Below, in pieces: positions 18,607 to 27,681 of a stretch of 64,000 nucleotides of DNA. The first letter of the stretch is position 1, and each line of letters starts with the position of its first letter. Below the pieces are notes generated by a model. It did no database searches. It saw nothing but the letters and a program-made list of their open reading frames with translations, and was not told the DNA's origin. This DNA is from Cupriavidus sp. D39 (GTDB taxonomy: Bacteria > Pseudomonadota > Gammaproteobacteria > Burkholderiales > Burkholderiaceae). The stretch lies in assembly GCF_026627925.1 (NCBI RefSeq), contig NZ_JAPNLE010000009.1, forward strand, positions 248,001 through 312,000. The letters are read 5' to 3'. Both the position numbers and the translations under genes were made by a program.

Positions 18607-19617
18607 ATGCACACTTATGTCCTGCGCCACGCCATGCTCCGTCGCCTTGCTCTCGCGCTGCTGCTCTGCTTCGGCCTGGCCCATGCGCCAGCCTCAAGGG
18701 CAGGCGGCCCGGAACGCTATCCGGTGCGCCCGATCAAGCTGATCGTCCCATGGCCGGCGGGCGGCGCCACTGATATCTCGATGCGCGTGCTGGCGGAACT
18801 GGCCGGGCGTGAGCTCGGGCAGCCCATCGTGGTGGAGAACAAGCCCGGCGCCGGCGGCACGCTGGTGGGCGGCGCGCTCGCCGCCGCGCGGCCGGATGGT
18901 TACACCATCGGCCAGTTGCCGCTGACGGTCTATCGCTTTGCGCACCAGCAGAAGACATCGTGGCAGCCTCTGCGCGACATCCAGCCGGTGCTGATGATCT
19001 CCGGCTATACCTTCGGCATCGTGGTGCCAGCCGACAGCCAGTTCCACACGCTGGATGACCTGATCGCCTGGGGCCGCGCGCATCCCGGCGCGCTGACGGT
19101 GGGCTCCACCGGCATCGGCACCACCGCCCACTTCGCGATGGAAGATGTGCTCGGGCGCAGCGGCGTGCGCTACGTGCACGTGCCTTATCGCGGCACCGCG
19201 GACCAGATGCTGGCGGTGGCCAACGGCTCGCTGATGGCGGGCGTGAATTCGACCGGCTTCGCGCCTTTCGTGGACAGCGGCAGGATGCGCCTGCTGGCGG
19301 TGTTCAGCGCACAGCGTTCTGCGCGCTGGCCGGACGTGCCCACGGTGAGCGAACTGGGCTTCGATCATGCGATCCATAACTCGCCCTATGGCATCGGCGT
19401 GCCGCGCGGCACCGACCCCCTGATCGTCAGCCGCCTGCACGATGCGTTGCGCATCGCCATGCAGCAGCCCCGGCACGTAGCCGAGCTGGCCAGGTACGAC
19501 CAGGAACTGACCTACTTGAACACCGCCGGGTACGAGACCTACCTGCAACGCGCCTGGGAGGCGGAGCGGCGCTTCGCCGAGCGGGTGGGCACGGTGCAGC
19601 CGAAGGAGCACCTGTGA
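18607..19617 (+). CDS. Bug/TctC-type periplasmic binding protein
   Basis: Tripartite tricarboxylate transporter type receptor of about 336 residues. Signal peptide of about 34 residues ending SRAGG, then the Bug landmarks PIKLIVPWPAGGATD, VVENKPGAGG, DGYTIGQ and HVPYRG. No TctA/TctB membrane genes are nearby. Its stop overlaps the start of the ABC ATPase, which couples it to a PQQ-associated ABC operon, an unusual partnership. About 200 bases separate it from the response regulator, so it may begin the long operon. ATG 18607 chosen because it opens the signal peptide; 18634 is an alternative. Confidence 0.85.
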   Translation: MHTYVLRHAMLRRLALALLLCFGLAHAPASRAGGPERYPVRPIKLIVPWPAGGATDISMRVLAELAGRELGQPIVVENKPGAGGTLVGGALAAARPDGYTIGQLPLTVYRFAHQQKTSWQPLRDIQPVLMISGYTFGIVVPADSQFHTLDDLIAWGRAHPGALTVGSTGIGTTAHFAMEDVLGRSGVRYVHVPYRGTADQMLAVANGSLMAGVNSTGFAPFVDSGRMRLLAVFSAQRSARWPDVPTVSELGFDHAIHNSPYGIGVPRGTDPLIVSRLHDALRIAMQQPRHVAELARYDQELTYLNTAGYETYLQRAWEAERRFAERVGTVQPKEHL

Positions 19618-20393
19618 TGGCCGCCGGATCCCCGCTGGCGCTGCGCTGCGAGGCCGTGCGCAAACGCTTTGGCAGCCAGCATGCGCTGGACGGCGTCTCG
19701 CTCGACGTGCGGCGCGGCGAGTTCGTCGCGCTGCTGGGGCCTAACGGCGCGGGCAAGACCACGCTGTTCCAGATCCTCAGCGGCCTGTTCGTGGCCGACG
19801 CGGGGCGGGTCACGGTCATGGGGGTGGAGATGCAGCACCACCCGGTGCGTGCGCTGGCACGGCTCGGCATCGTGTTCCAGCAGCCGGCAATTGACCTGGA
19901 CCTGTCGGTCTTGTCCAACCTGCATTTCCATGCCGGCCTGCACGGGCTGCCGCGCCGCGTTGCCGCGCCGCGCATCGCCCGGCTGCTGGACGACTTCGGC
20001 CTGGCAGAGCGGGCCGGCGCACCAGTGCGCGAGCTCTCCGGCGGCAACCGGCGCAAGGTGGAACTGGCGCGCGCGCTGCTGCACGAGCCCGCCGTGTTGC
20101 TGATGGACGAGCCCACCGTCGGGCTCGATCCCGCCTCGCGCGCGCAGATCGTTGCCGATGCGCGCCGGCTTGCCGTGCAGGCGCAGGCCGGCGTGCTGTG
20201 GGCCACGCACCTGGTGCAGGAGGTCGAGCAGGCGGACCGCGTGATTGTGCTGCATCGCGGCGCGGTGCGATTCGACGGCACGCCGGGCGCGTTGCGTGGC
20301 GCCGCCGAGTGCGACAGCCTGGAGCAGGCCTTCCTGGCCCTGACCACCTTCCCCGCGGTGCCGACCCGTGCCACCGAGCGCGTCCCCGCATGA
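19617..20393 (+). CDS. ABC ATPase of the PQQ alcohol dehydrogenase-associated system
   Basis: About 258 residues. Walker A GPNGAGKTT (near residue 42), Q-loop VFQQPAIDLDL, signature LSGGNRRKVELARAL, Walker B LLMDEPTVGLD, switch His in WATHLVQE. The NRRKVE form and overall pattern match the DrrA-like ATPases that accompany PQQ-dependent dehydrogenases in many proteobacteria. A GTG at 19614 is an alternative start. It pairs with the permease at 22593. The transported molecule is unknown in the whole family. Confidence 0.9.
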   Translation: MAAGSPLALRCEAVRKRFGSQHALDGVSLDVRRGEFVALLGPNGAGKTTLFQILSGLFVADAGRVTVMGVEMQHHPVRALARLGIVFQQPAIDLDLSVLSNLHFHAGLHGLPRRVAAPRIARLLDDFGLAERAGAPVRELSGGNRRKVELARALLHEPAVLLMDEPTVGLDPASRAQIVADARRLAVQAQAGVLWATHLVQEVEQADRVIVLHRGAVRFDGTPGALRGAAECDSLEQAFLALTTFPAVPTRATERVPA

Positions 20394-21400
20394 ACAAGCC
20401 GCCAACCCTGGGCTGGATCGCCTGCGCCACCTTGGCCGCCATGCTACTGCTGATTGCCGCCGGCGTGGCCGGTGCCGCCGACAGCCGCAACGCCACCGGG
20501 CAAGTCTTCGTCTCCAGCGAAAAGGACGATGCCGTGGCCGCCTACAGCGCCACCAGCAGGCAACTGATCGCCGTCTGGCGCCAATGCAAGCGCCCGCGCC
20601 ACCTGCAGTTGTCGCCGGACCGGCGGCGCTTGTACGTGGCCTGCAGCGACGACAACCGTGTGGACGTGGTCGACGTGGCCAGCCGCAAGACCGTGGCCTC
20701 GCTGCCGGTCGGCGACGATCCGGAATTGTTCGACCTCAGCCCGGACGGCCGCACGCTGTACGTCTCCAACGAGGAAGACGGACTGCTGTCGGCTTATGAC
20801 ATCGCGTCCGGCAAGAGGGTGTTCGCGATCAAGGTGGGTGAGGAGCCTGAGGGCGTGAAAGCCAGCCCGGACGGAAAGCGGGTGTACGTGGCCTCGGAAG
20901 TGGCCAACCTGGTCCATGTGATCGACGTGGCGTCGCGCAAGCTGGTCAGGAATATCCAGGTCGGCAACCGGCCGCGCCGCCTGCTGCTGGTCATGGACGG
21001 CAAGGAGTTGTGGGTGACCAATGAACTGGCCGCCAGCGTCAGCGTGATCCGCACCGATACGCTGGAAGTGGTGCGGACCATCGCCTTCGCGCCCAAGGGC
21101 TTGCGCGCCGAGGACGTGACGCCGGTCGGATTGACCGCCAGCGGCGACGGCAAGCGCGCCTATATCGGGCTGGGCCGCGCCAACCACGTGGCCGTGGTCG
21201 ATGTGGCTTCGTACCGGGTGCTGGACTACGTACTGGTGGGCCGCCGCGCCTGGGGCCTGGCGCTGACGCGCGACAACGCCTTGCTCTATGTCGCCAACGG
21301 GCTGTCGGACGACGTCAGCGTGGTGGACACCGCAAGCAACAAGGCCGTAGCCACGCTCAAGGCGGGCAGGGTGCCGCATTCGGTGGCGATCGATGATTAG
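20390..21400 (+). CDS. PQQ-associated YVTN beta-propeller protein
   Basis: Secreted protein of about 336 residues. After a signal peptide or anchor (about residues 10-30) come seven repeats of about 42 residues of the YVTN type, each carrying a variant of D-x-x-L-Y-V-[AS]-x-E-x-x-N and a V-x-V-[IV]-D-x-A-S turn. These form a periplasmic seven-bladed propeller. Start overlaps the ATPase stop; the stop lies eight bases inside the next gene. This family accompanies the PQQ dehydrogenase ABC system; a role as scaffold or maturation factor is inferred only from context. Confidence 0.88.
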   Translation: MNKPPTLGWIACATLAAMLLLIAAGVAGAADSRNATGQVFVSSEKDDAVAAYSATSRQLIAVWRQCKRPRHLQLSPDRRRLYVACSDDNRVDVVDVASRKTVASLPVGDDPELFDLSPDGRTLYVSNEEDGLLSAYDIASGKRVFAIKVGEEPEGVKASPDGKRVYVASEVANLVHVIDVASRKLVRNIQVGNRPRRLLLVMDGKELWVTNELAASVSVIRTDTLEVVRTIAFAPKGLRAEDVTPVGLTASGDGKRAYIGLGRANHVAVVDVASYRVLDYVLVGRRAWGLALTRDNALLYVANGLSDDVSVVDTASNKAVATLKAGRVPHSVAIDD

Positions 21401-22574
21401 TCCGCTGACCAGACTGCGCTGGCTGGCCGTGTTCGCCTTGCTGGCGAGCGCCGCACGGGCTGCCGACGTACGGGTGGCCGTAGTCTCCATGGCCGCAGAC
21501 GCGCGCTATGAACCCCGGCGGATGGAGCAGCGCTATCCCGGCCAGCCACAAGGCCGTCCGCTGGAGGGCGCGCGCGTGGCCGTGGCGGAATCGCGCTTTG
21601 CGCATCGAGCCGCCGGGCAGGTCCTGCGGCTCGATGCGCAGGAGGCCAATGGCGAAGCCGAGGTGGCGCCCCTGGTGGCCGCCCTGGCGCGTCAGGGAAC
21701 GCGCTTTATCCTGCTCGACCTGCCGGCTCCGGCGGTCAGGCTCGCAGCCCGTGCCGTCAAGCCCGGCGAAGCGCTGCTGTTCAACGTTTCCGCCGACGAC
21801 GACGAACTGCGCGGCGCCGGCTGCGCGCCGCATCTGCTCCATACGCTGCCTAGCCGGCGCATGCAGGCGGACGCGCTGATGCAATACCTGGCGCTGCGCA
21901 AGTGGCGCCGCGCCCTGCTGCTGAGCGGCCCGTCGCCAGCGGACGCCGAACAGCGCGCGGCGCTCACGCAGGCTGCCCGCCGCTTCGGCATTGCATGGTC
22001 GGCGCAGCGCGCGTTCAAGCTGTCGAACGATCCGCGCGAGCGGGAGCAGGGCAACCTCAACCTGCTGACCACCGGCGTGGACTATGACGTGGTGGTAGTG
22101 GCCGACGCCGACGGCGAGTTCGCGCGCAGCGTGCCCTATGCGGCCCAGTTGCCGCGCCCAGTGGTGGGCGCCAGCGGGCTGACCGCCCAGGCCTGGCATT
22201 GGGCGTGGGAGCGCAACGGCGGCCCGCAGCTCAACCGGCGTTTTATCAAGGCAGCAGGCCGTCCCATGACCGGCTACGACTGGGCCGCGTGGGTGGCGGT
22301 GAAGGCGATTGCCGAAAGTGTGGCGCGGCAGCCCAAGGCCGGCTTTGCCGGCCAGGCCGAGGCTTTGGTCTCCGAGGCGGTGGTGGTGGACGGCTTCAAG
22401 GGGCCGCCGCTCTCCTTCCGGCGCTGGGACCGCCAGTTGCGCCAGCCGGTCCTGCTGGCGCATCCCGACGGGGTGATCGGCGTGGCGCCCGTGGAGGGCG
22501 TGCTGCATCCCAGGAATCATCTCGATACGCTGGGCGCAGACGCTGCCGACACCGCGTGCCGGCCCGGCAAATAA
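21393..22574 (+). CDS. PQQ-associated ABC binding protein (peripla_BP type I fold)
   Basis: Periplasmic protein of about 393 residues with a signal peptide ending ARAADV. It resembles branched-chain amino acid type binding proteins: VVVVADADGEFARS and AWHWAWERNGGPQLNRRF segments and a late GYDWAAWVAVKAIAE helix. It belongs with the ATPase and permease in the ABC set found next to PQQ-dependent alcohol dehydrogenases. Overlap with the propeller gene suggests tight co-expression. Ligand unknown; a type I binding protein combined with a drug-exporter-like permease is not a classical importer. Confidence 0.87.
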   Translation: MISPLTRLRWLAVFALLASAARAADVRVAVVSMAADARYEPRRMEQRYPGQPQGRPLEGARVAVAESRFAHRAAGQVLRLDAQEANGEAEVAPLVAALARQGTRFILLDLPAPAVRLAARAVKPGEALLFNVSADDDELRGAGCAPHLLHTLPSRRMQADALMQYLALRKWRRALLLSGPSPADAEQRAALTQAARRFGIAWSAQRAFKLSNDPREREQGNLNLLTTGVDYDVVVVADADGEFARSVPYAAQLPRPVVGASGLTAQAWHWAWERNGGPQLNRRFIKAAGRPMTGYDWAAWVAVKAIAESVARQPKAGFAGQAEALVSEAVVVDGFKGPPLSFRRWDRQLRQPVLLAHPDGVIGVAPVEGVLHPRNHLDTLGADAADTACRPGK

Positions 22575-22592
22575 GGGAGCGAGACCCAGACC

Positions 22593-23411
22593 ATGACTAC
22601 CACCCTGATCCACGCCTGGCGCGCCTTGCGCGCGGTGGCCGGGCGCGAACTGCACAAGTTCTTCCGGCAGCCCGGGAGGCTGTTCTCGTCGCTGGTGCGG
22701 CCGCTGCTGTGGCTGCTGGTGTTCGCGGCGGGCTTCCAGAACGCGCTTGGCGTTGCCATCGTGCCGCCCTACGACACTTATGTCGAATACAAGGTCTACG
22801 TGACACCCGGCCTGCTCGGCATGATCGCGCTGTTCAACGGCATGCAGTCCTCGTTGGCCATGGTGTACGACCGCGAGATGGGCGTGATGCGCCTGCTGCT
22901 GACTGCGCCGCTGCCCAGGGCCTGGCTGCTTGCCTGCAAACTGGCCGCCGGCACGTTGCTTTCGGTGTTGCAGATGCTGGCCTTCCTGCTTGTCGCCATG
23001 GCCTTCGACGTGACGTTCGCGCCCGCCTTTCTCCCCGGCGCGCTGGCGGTCATGGTGCTAGCCGCCCTGATGCTGGGTGCGCTGGGTTTGCTGCTATCGG
23101 TGCATGTGCGGCAACTGGAGAACTTCGCCGGCACCATGAACTTCGTGATCTTCCCGATGTTCTTCATCAGTTCGGCGCTGTATCCGCTCTGGAAGCTGGA
23201 GGAGTCCGGCGCCACGGTGGTCTACCAGCTCGCGCGCTTCAATCCCTTTACCCACGCCGTGGAATCGACCCGCTTCGCCTTGTACGGGCAGATCGCGCCG
23301 GTTAGCCTTGCGGTGATGGCCGGCTGTGCGGCAGTGTTCTTCGCACTGGCGCTGCTTGGCTACGATCCCCAACGCGGCATGGTGCGTCGCGCGCGCCAGG
23401 CCGGGGGCTGA
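22593..23411 (+). CDS. ABC-2 type permease of the PQQ-associated system
   Basis: Inner membrane protein of about 272 residues with six predicted helices, of the ABC-2/DrrB fold. The cytoplasmic NFAGTMNFVIFPMFFISSALYPLW region is the conserved ABC-2 signature. A YDREMGVMRLLLTAP coupling helix interacts with the ATPase. Exporter-like topology implies outward movement, so the adjacent binding protein may act as a periplasmic acceptor. Eighteen bases follow the binding protein stop, with a GGGAG ribosome site. Confidence 0.9.
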   Translation: MTTTLIHAWRALRAVAGRELHKFFRQPGRLFSSLVRPLLWLLVFAAGFQNALGVAIVPPYDTYVEYKVYVTPGLLGMIALFNGMQSSLAMVYDREMGVMRLLLTAPLPRAWLLACKLAAGTLLSVLQMLAFLLVAMAFDVTFAPAFLPGALAVMVLAALMLGALGLLLSVHVRQLENFAGTMNFVIFPMFFISSALYPLWKLEESGATVVYQLARFNPFTHAVESTRFALYGQIAPVSLAVMAGCAAVFFALALLGYDPQRGMVRRARQAGG

Positions 23412-23412
23412 C

Positions 23413-24183
23413 ATGAGGCGTGCCGCTGCGTGGCCGATGGCGGCTGGCCTCGCATTCGCCGTGGCGGGCGCGTGGGCGTCGGATAGCCGCGATCCCTTCC
23501 AGTCGCCCCAATGGACACTGATTCACAGGGAAGTCCTGCAACTGGCCCCGGTCGTGTTCGACACCCGCGTCAAGGTGACCGGGCCGGCCTTTGCGGAGGA
23601 CCCGATGCGCGTGCCGGTCGCCTTCGACGCCTCGGCGCTGGGAGAGGTGGATCGCGTCGTGGTGGCGGTGGACCGCAACCCGATCCGCACGGTGCTGGAG
23701 TTCGAGCCGCTGAAGGTGCGCCCCTCGCTGTCGTTCCGTTTCAAGCTGGAGCAGGCGTCGCCTGTGCGGGTCGCGGCCCGCACGCGGGACGGCATATGGC
23801 ATGTCGGCGGGGTGATGGTGGATGCCAGCGGCGGCGGCTGCACGGTGCCCGGCGTCACCCGCCGCGACGGTTCGTGGAGCACCACGCTGAACCGGGTCGA
23901 ATCGCGCGTGTTTCCCGGCTTCGGCGGCAGTGGAGGCCGGGTGCGGCTGCGTGTGATGCACCCGATGGACACCGGTCTCGTGGCTGGCATCCCGGCGTTC
24001 CATATCGAGTCGCTGACCATCTCCGACGCCGCCCGGCAGCCAATGTTGCGGCTGGCGCTGCATGAGCCGGTGGCGGAGAACCCGATCTTCTCCTTTGACC
24101 TGCGCGAGGTCATGGAGCGCGGCATGATGGTATCCGGCCGGGACAACAACGGTAACCGCTTCGCTGCACAGGTGACACCATGA
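23413..24183 (+). CDS. Quinoprotein dehydrogenase-associated SoxYZ-like carrier
   Basis: About 256 residues with a signal peptide ending AWASD. It fuses a SoxY-like and a SoxZ-like immunoglobulin-fold domain. A cysteine in SGGGCTVPG (about residue 145) sits where SoxY carries the substrate-binding cysteine on its swinging arm, and the SoxZ-like half ends in the NPIFSFD strand. In the Sox pathway such a cysteine carries sulfur intermediates; here a dehydrogenase-linked role, the so-called quinoprotein relay, is known only by gene association. One base after the permease stop and four bases overlapping the next gene. Confidence 0.85.
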   Translation: MRRAAAWPMAAGLAFAVAGAWASDSRDPFQSPQWTLIHREVLQLAPVVFDTRVKVTGPAFAEDPMRVPVAFDASALGEVDRVVVAVDRNPIRTVLEFEPLKVRPSLSFRFKLEQASPVRVAARTRDGIWHVGGVMVDASGGGCTVPGVTRRDGSWSTTLNRVESRVFPGFGGSGGRVRLRVMHPMDTGLVAGIPAFHIESLTISDAARQPMLRLALHEPVAENPIFSFDLREVMERGMMVSGRDNNGNRFAAQVTP

Positions 24184-25112
24184 GACGAGCGCTGGGGATC
24201 CTGCTGTTGCTGGCGGCTCAGGCGGCGGGTGCGCAGGTTGGGGACTACCGCCTCGCGCCCCGGCAGATCGCCGCCGACGTGTGGCTGCTGGAAGGCGCCA
24301 ACGCGGATTTTTCACCGGACAACGGCTGCAACATCATCAATACCGCCTTTGTCGATACCGGCGACGGCGTGGTGGTGATCAACACCGGGCCGTCGCGCTT
24401 GTACGGCGAGCAACAACGCCGTGCCATCGCCTCAGTCACGGCAGCGCCGGTGCGGCTGGTCCTCAATCTCAACCTGCATCCTGATTACTTCTTCGGCAAT
24501 CAGGCCTATGCGGACGTGGGTGCCAGCGCCCTGGCCGGCACCATCGCCGGTGCGCAGCGCGAGGGTCCGGCCTATGCCGACAACCTCTACCGCATGTGCG
24601 GCGACTGGATGCGCGGCACCGAACCAGCGCCGCCGGGCCAGTCGTTGATGCCGGGCAAGCGCACCATGGGCCGGCACACCTTCGAACTGCTGCGGATGGA
24701 CGGTCATACCGCTGACGACCTGGTAGTGCTGGACCGCAGCGCCGGCATCGTGTTCGCGGGTGGCGTGGCATTCCGCGAGCGGGTGCCGACCACACCGCAT
24801 GCGGATCTCAAGCGCTGGCTGGCGAGCCTGGACCGGCTGCAGGCGCTGCTGCGAGAGAGCGGCGCGCGGCTGCTGATCCCCAGCCACGGGCCGGCGCTCG
24901 GCAGCGCGGATGCCATCGCGCAGACCCGCGGCTACCTGCACTGGCTGGACGCCCGCATGACCGGGGCGGCATCGCAAGGGCGCGACCTGGCGGAGGTGAT
25001 CGCCATGCCCGTGCCGAACGAGTATGCCCGTTGGGGCGCCATGCCTGCCGAGTACCTGCGCAACGTGACGCATCTCTACCCGGCTTATGAGGACGCCGCG
25101 CTGACGCATTGA
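24180..25112 (+). CDS. Quinoprotein relay metallohydrolase 1 (MBL fold)
   Basis: Secreted metallo-beta-lactamase-fold protein of about 310 residues with a signal peptide ending AAGAQV. The first metal motif is degenerate ([11 protein letters not shown] rather than HxHxDH), while later histidines are present in MDGHTADDL and IPSHGPALG. It resembles SoxH-type proteins. Last gene of the ABC/SoxYZ operon, followed by a 190-base promoter region for the dehydrogenase. Function in PQQ enzyme maturation is inferred from neighbours. Confidence 0.85.
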   Translation: MRRALGILLLLAAQAAGAQVGDYRLAPRQIAADVWLLEGANADFSPDNGCNIINTAFVDTGDGVVVINTGPSRLYGEQQRRAIASVTAAPVRLVLNLNLHPDYFFGNQAYADVGASALAGTIAGAQREGPAYADNLYRMCGDWMRGTEPAPPGQSLMPGKRTMGRHTFELLRMDGHTADDLVVLDRSAGIVFAGGVAFRERVPTTPHADLKRWLASLDRLQALLRESGARLLIPSHGPALGSADAIAQTRGYLHWLDARMTGAASQGRDLAEVIAMPVPNEYARWGAMPAEYLRNVTHLYPAYEDAALTH

Positions 25113-25125
25113 AGCGGGTCCGTTG

Positions 25126-25148
25126 CGCTGTTCAATTCCGCAACAGCG
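25126..25148. promoter_or_regulatory. Candidate activator binding site (inverted repeat)
   Basis: Perfect seven-base inverted repeat CGCTGTT and AACAGCG with a nine-base spacer, starting about 100 bases upstream of the sigma54 promoter. This is the usual distance for an upstream activating sequence of a sigma54 activator such as the AcoR-like protein encoded at 33223-35276. Assignment of the binding protein is inference. Confidence 0.45.
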
Positions 25149-25226
25149 TCAACGCAGTGTCCCGCGCTGGTACGCCGCCGGGGTGAGCGCAGGCCATCGC
25201 AGGGGCCAGTTGCCAGTGTTTTCCAC

Positions 25227-25241
25227 TGGCACGGGAATTGC
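25227..25241 (+). promoter_or_regulatory. Sigma54 (-24/-12) promoter of the alcohol dehydrogenase gene
   Basis: TGGCACGGGAATTGC is an exact match to the sigma54 consensus TGGCAC-N5-TTGC, with correct spacing, 65 bases before the dehydrogenase ATG. Transcription should start near 25253. It predicts RpoN dependence and need for an activator, which the locus encodes. Confidence 0.85.
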
Positions 25242-25305
25242 CAAGAGTCTGTCTGGTGTGCGTGGCGCACCGTGGAAGATCGACAACAAGACAGAGGAGC
25301 AGACA

Positions 25306-27047
25306 ATGAGGACGTTAAGGGTGATGATGGTGGTCGCGGCGACTGCCGCGAGCCTGGCGGCACACGCCGCCGTGACCGATGCCATGATCGAGAACGATGC
25401 GAAGTCGGCGGGCGACGTGCTGTCGTGGGGGATGGGCACGCAAGGCCAGCGCTTTTCCACGCTGACCCGCATCAACACAAAGAACGTCATCCAACTGGTG
25501 CCGGCCTGGTCGTTCTCCTTTGGCGGCGAAAAGCAGCGCGGGCAGGAATCGCAGCCGCTGATCCACGACGGCAAGATGTTCGTGACCGCCTCTTACTCCC
25601 GCATCTACGCACTCGACCTGAAGACCGGCAGCAAGCTGTGGAAATACGAGCACCGTCTGCCCGAAGGGATCATGCCCTGCTGCGACGTGGTCAACCGCGG
25701 CGCGGCCCTGTACGACAACCTGGTCATCTTCGGCACGCTCGACGCGCAACTGGTGGCGCTCGACCAGAAGACCGGCAAGGTGGTGTGGAAGGAAAAATCG
25801 AGGACTATGCCGCAGGCTACTCCTACACCGCGGCGCCCTTGATCGTCAAAGGCATGGTGCTCACCGGCGTCTCGGGCGGCGAGTTCGGCGTAGTTGGCCG
25901 GGTCGAGGCGCGCGATGCCAGGACCGGCCAGATGGTGTGGTCCAGGCCGGTGGTGGAAGGCCATATGGGCTACAAGTACGACAAGGACGGCAACAAGACC
26001 GAGAACGGCGTGACTGGCACCCTGAACGCCAGCTGGCCCGGCGAGACCTGGAAGACCGGCGGCGGCGCCACCTGGCTCGGCGGCACTTACGATCCGCAGA
26101 CTGGCCTGGTCTACTTCGGCACCGGCAATCCCGGGCCTTGGAACAGCCACATCCGCAAGGGCGACAACCTGTACTCGGCCTCGACCGTGGCGCTCGACCC
26201 GGCTACCGGCAATATCGTCTGGCACTACCAGAACACCCCCAACGATGGCTGGGACTTTGACGGCGTCAACGAGTTCGTGACCTTTGACCAGGACGGGAAG
26301 CGGCTCGGCGGCAAAGCCGATCGCAACGGCTTCTTCTACGTCAATGACGCCCGGAACGGCAAACTGGTCAACGCCTTCCCCTTCGTCAAGAAGATCACCT
26401 GGGCAAGCAGCATCGACCTCAAGACCGGACGGCCCAATATGATCGCGGAAAGCCGCCCGGGCGATCCGGCCGCCGGCAGCGATCCGAAGAAGGGCCAGTC
26501 CGTCTTCGCCGCCCCCGGCTTCCTTGGCGGCAAGAACCAGCAGCCGATGGCCTACAGCCCGCAGACCGGCCTGTTCTATGTGCCGGCCAATGAATGGGGC
26601 ATGGATATCTGGAATGAACCTGTCGGGTACAAGAAGGGCGCCGCCTTCCTCGGTGCCGGCTTCACCATCCATCCGCTCAACGAGGACTACATCGGCGCGC
26701 TGCGCGCGATCAATCCCAAGACCGGCAAGATCGAGTGGGAAGTCAAGAATTACGCGCCGCTGTGGGGCGGGGTGATGACCACTGCTGGCGGCCTGGTGTT
26801 CTGGGGCACGCCGGAAGGCTACTTGAAAGCGGCCGATGCCAAGACCGGCAAGGAACTGTGGAAGTTCCAGACCGGCAGCGGCGTGGTGGCGCCCCCGGTC
26901 ACCTGGGAAGACGGCGGCGAGCAGTATGTGGCGGTGGTGTCGGGCTGGGGCGGCGCCGTGCCGCTGTGGGGCGGGGAAGTTGCCAAACGCGTGAATTTCC
27001 TGGAGCAGGGCGGCTCGGTGTGGGTGTTCAAGCTGCACAAGAGCTGA
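25306..27047 (+). CDS. PQQ-dependent alcohol dehydrogenase, lanthanide-type signature, frameshifted
   Basis: Periplasmic quinoprotein alcohol dehydrogenase of the ExaA/PedE/PedH group, about 580 residues after restoring one base. Signal peptide about residues 1-22 (ends AAHA). The adjacent-cysteine disulfide that covers PQQ is present (PCCDVVNRG, about residue 125). Eight-bladed propeller repeats include several D-x-x-T-G-K-x-x-W docking motifs. The active site reads GWDFDGVNE: catalytic Asp at 26253-26255 plus a second Asp two residues on (26259-26261), which marks lanthanide-using enzymes in this superfamily. The frame breaks in the five-A run at 25793-25797; one added A restores [17 protein letters not shown] ribosome site before the ATG. 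No fused cytochrome domain; electrons should go to the downstream cytochrome c. Confidence 0.92.
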
Positions 27048-27076
27048 ACGTTGCCGGGAGCCACGCAGTGAAACTG

Positions 27077-27121
27077 CCCTGCGCGTGCCGGCATCGCAGA
27101 CCGATGTCGGCACACGCAGGG
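27077..27121. other. Long imperfect hairpin between dehydrogenase and cytochrome genes
   Basis: CCCTGCG...CATCG and CGATG...CGCAGGG arms form an almost continuous stem of about 19 pairs with a CAGA/C loop. No U-tract follows, so it is more likely an mRNA stabiliser or processing element that would set a higher dehydrogenase to cytochrome ratio than a terminator. Confidence 0.5.
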
Positions 27122-27154
27122 GTTGGTCGATCAACAGAGAATTGGGATGTGTGC

Positions 27155-27484
27155 ATGCAGAAGGTGAAAGGACTCTTATCGTTGTCGGTCGCGGTGCTGG
27201 TGGCCCTGTGTGTGGCTCGGGCCGAAGCAGCGCCCGATATGCAGGCGCTGGCGGACCAGAGCGGTTGCTTTTCTTGTCACAGCATGAAGGCCAAGGTAGT
27301 GGGGCCGGGCTTTGCCGAGGTAGCGGACAAGTACAAGGGGGACGGGGAAGCGCCCGAGCGGCTCGCGAAGAAGATCCGTGAGGGCGGAAAAGGGGTTTGG
27401 GGGCGAATTCCCATGCCGTCGCACGAAAATATCAGCGAAGCGGATGCCAGGAAGCTGGCACGGTGGGTTCTGAGTATCGGATGA
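27155..27484 (+). CDS. Cytochrome c-551-like electron acceptor
   Basis: Small periplasmic class I cytochrome c of about 109 residues. Signal peptide ends AEAAP; one heme site CFSCH at about residue 38; axial Met in RIPMPSH (about 90). Such cytochromes (ExaB type) take electrons from the PQQ alcohol dehydrogenase. The start ATG is placed where the signal peptide begins; an ATG/GTG pair just upstream is not in frame. Probably co-transcribed with the dehydrogenase through the hairpin upstream. Confidence 0.88.
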   Translation: MQKVKGLLSLSVAVLVALCVARAEAAPDMQALADQSGCFSCHSMKAKVVGPGFAEVADKYKGDGEAPERLAKKIREGGKGVWGRIPMPSHENISEADARKLARWVLSIG

Positions 27485-27681
27485 GCATTGGAAGAGACCG
27501 GTGCCTGACCTGACGGTCGGATAAAAACCGGATACGAAGGAAGAATTTGCAAAGAAGTTTCACATCGGCCCGAACGGCTGCCCAGGCACGGCGTGAAACG
27601 TCTTTGATTTTTGGTTCATCAGACTTTCGTGTGGGTCCTCCATCCGAGCGAGAGCGACACGAAGCAATGCGCTGGTTTGCT

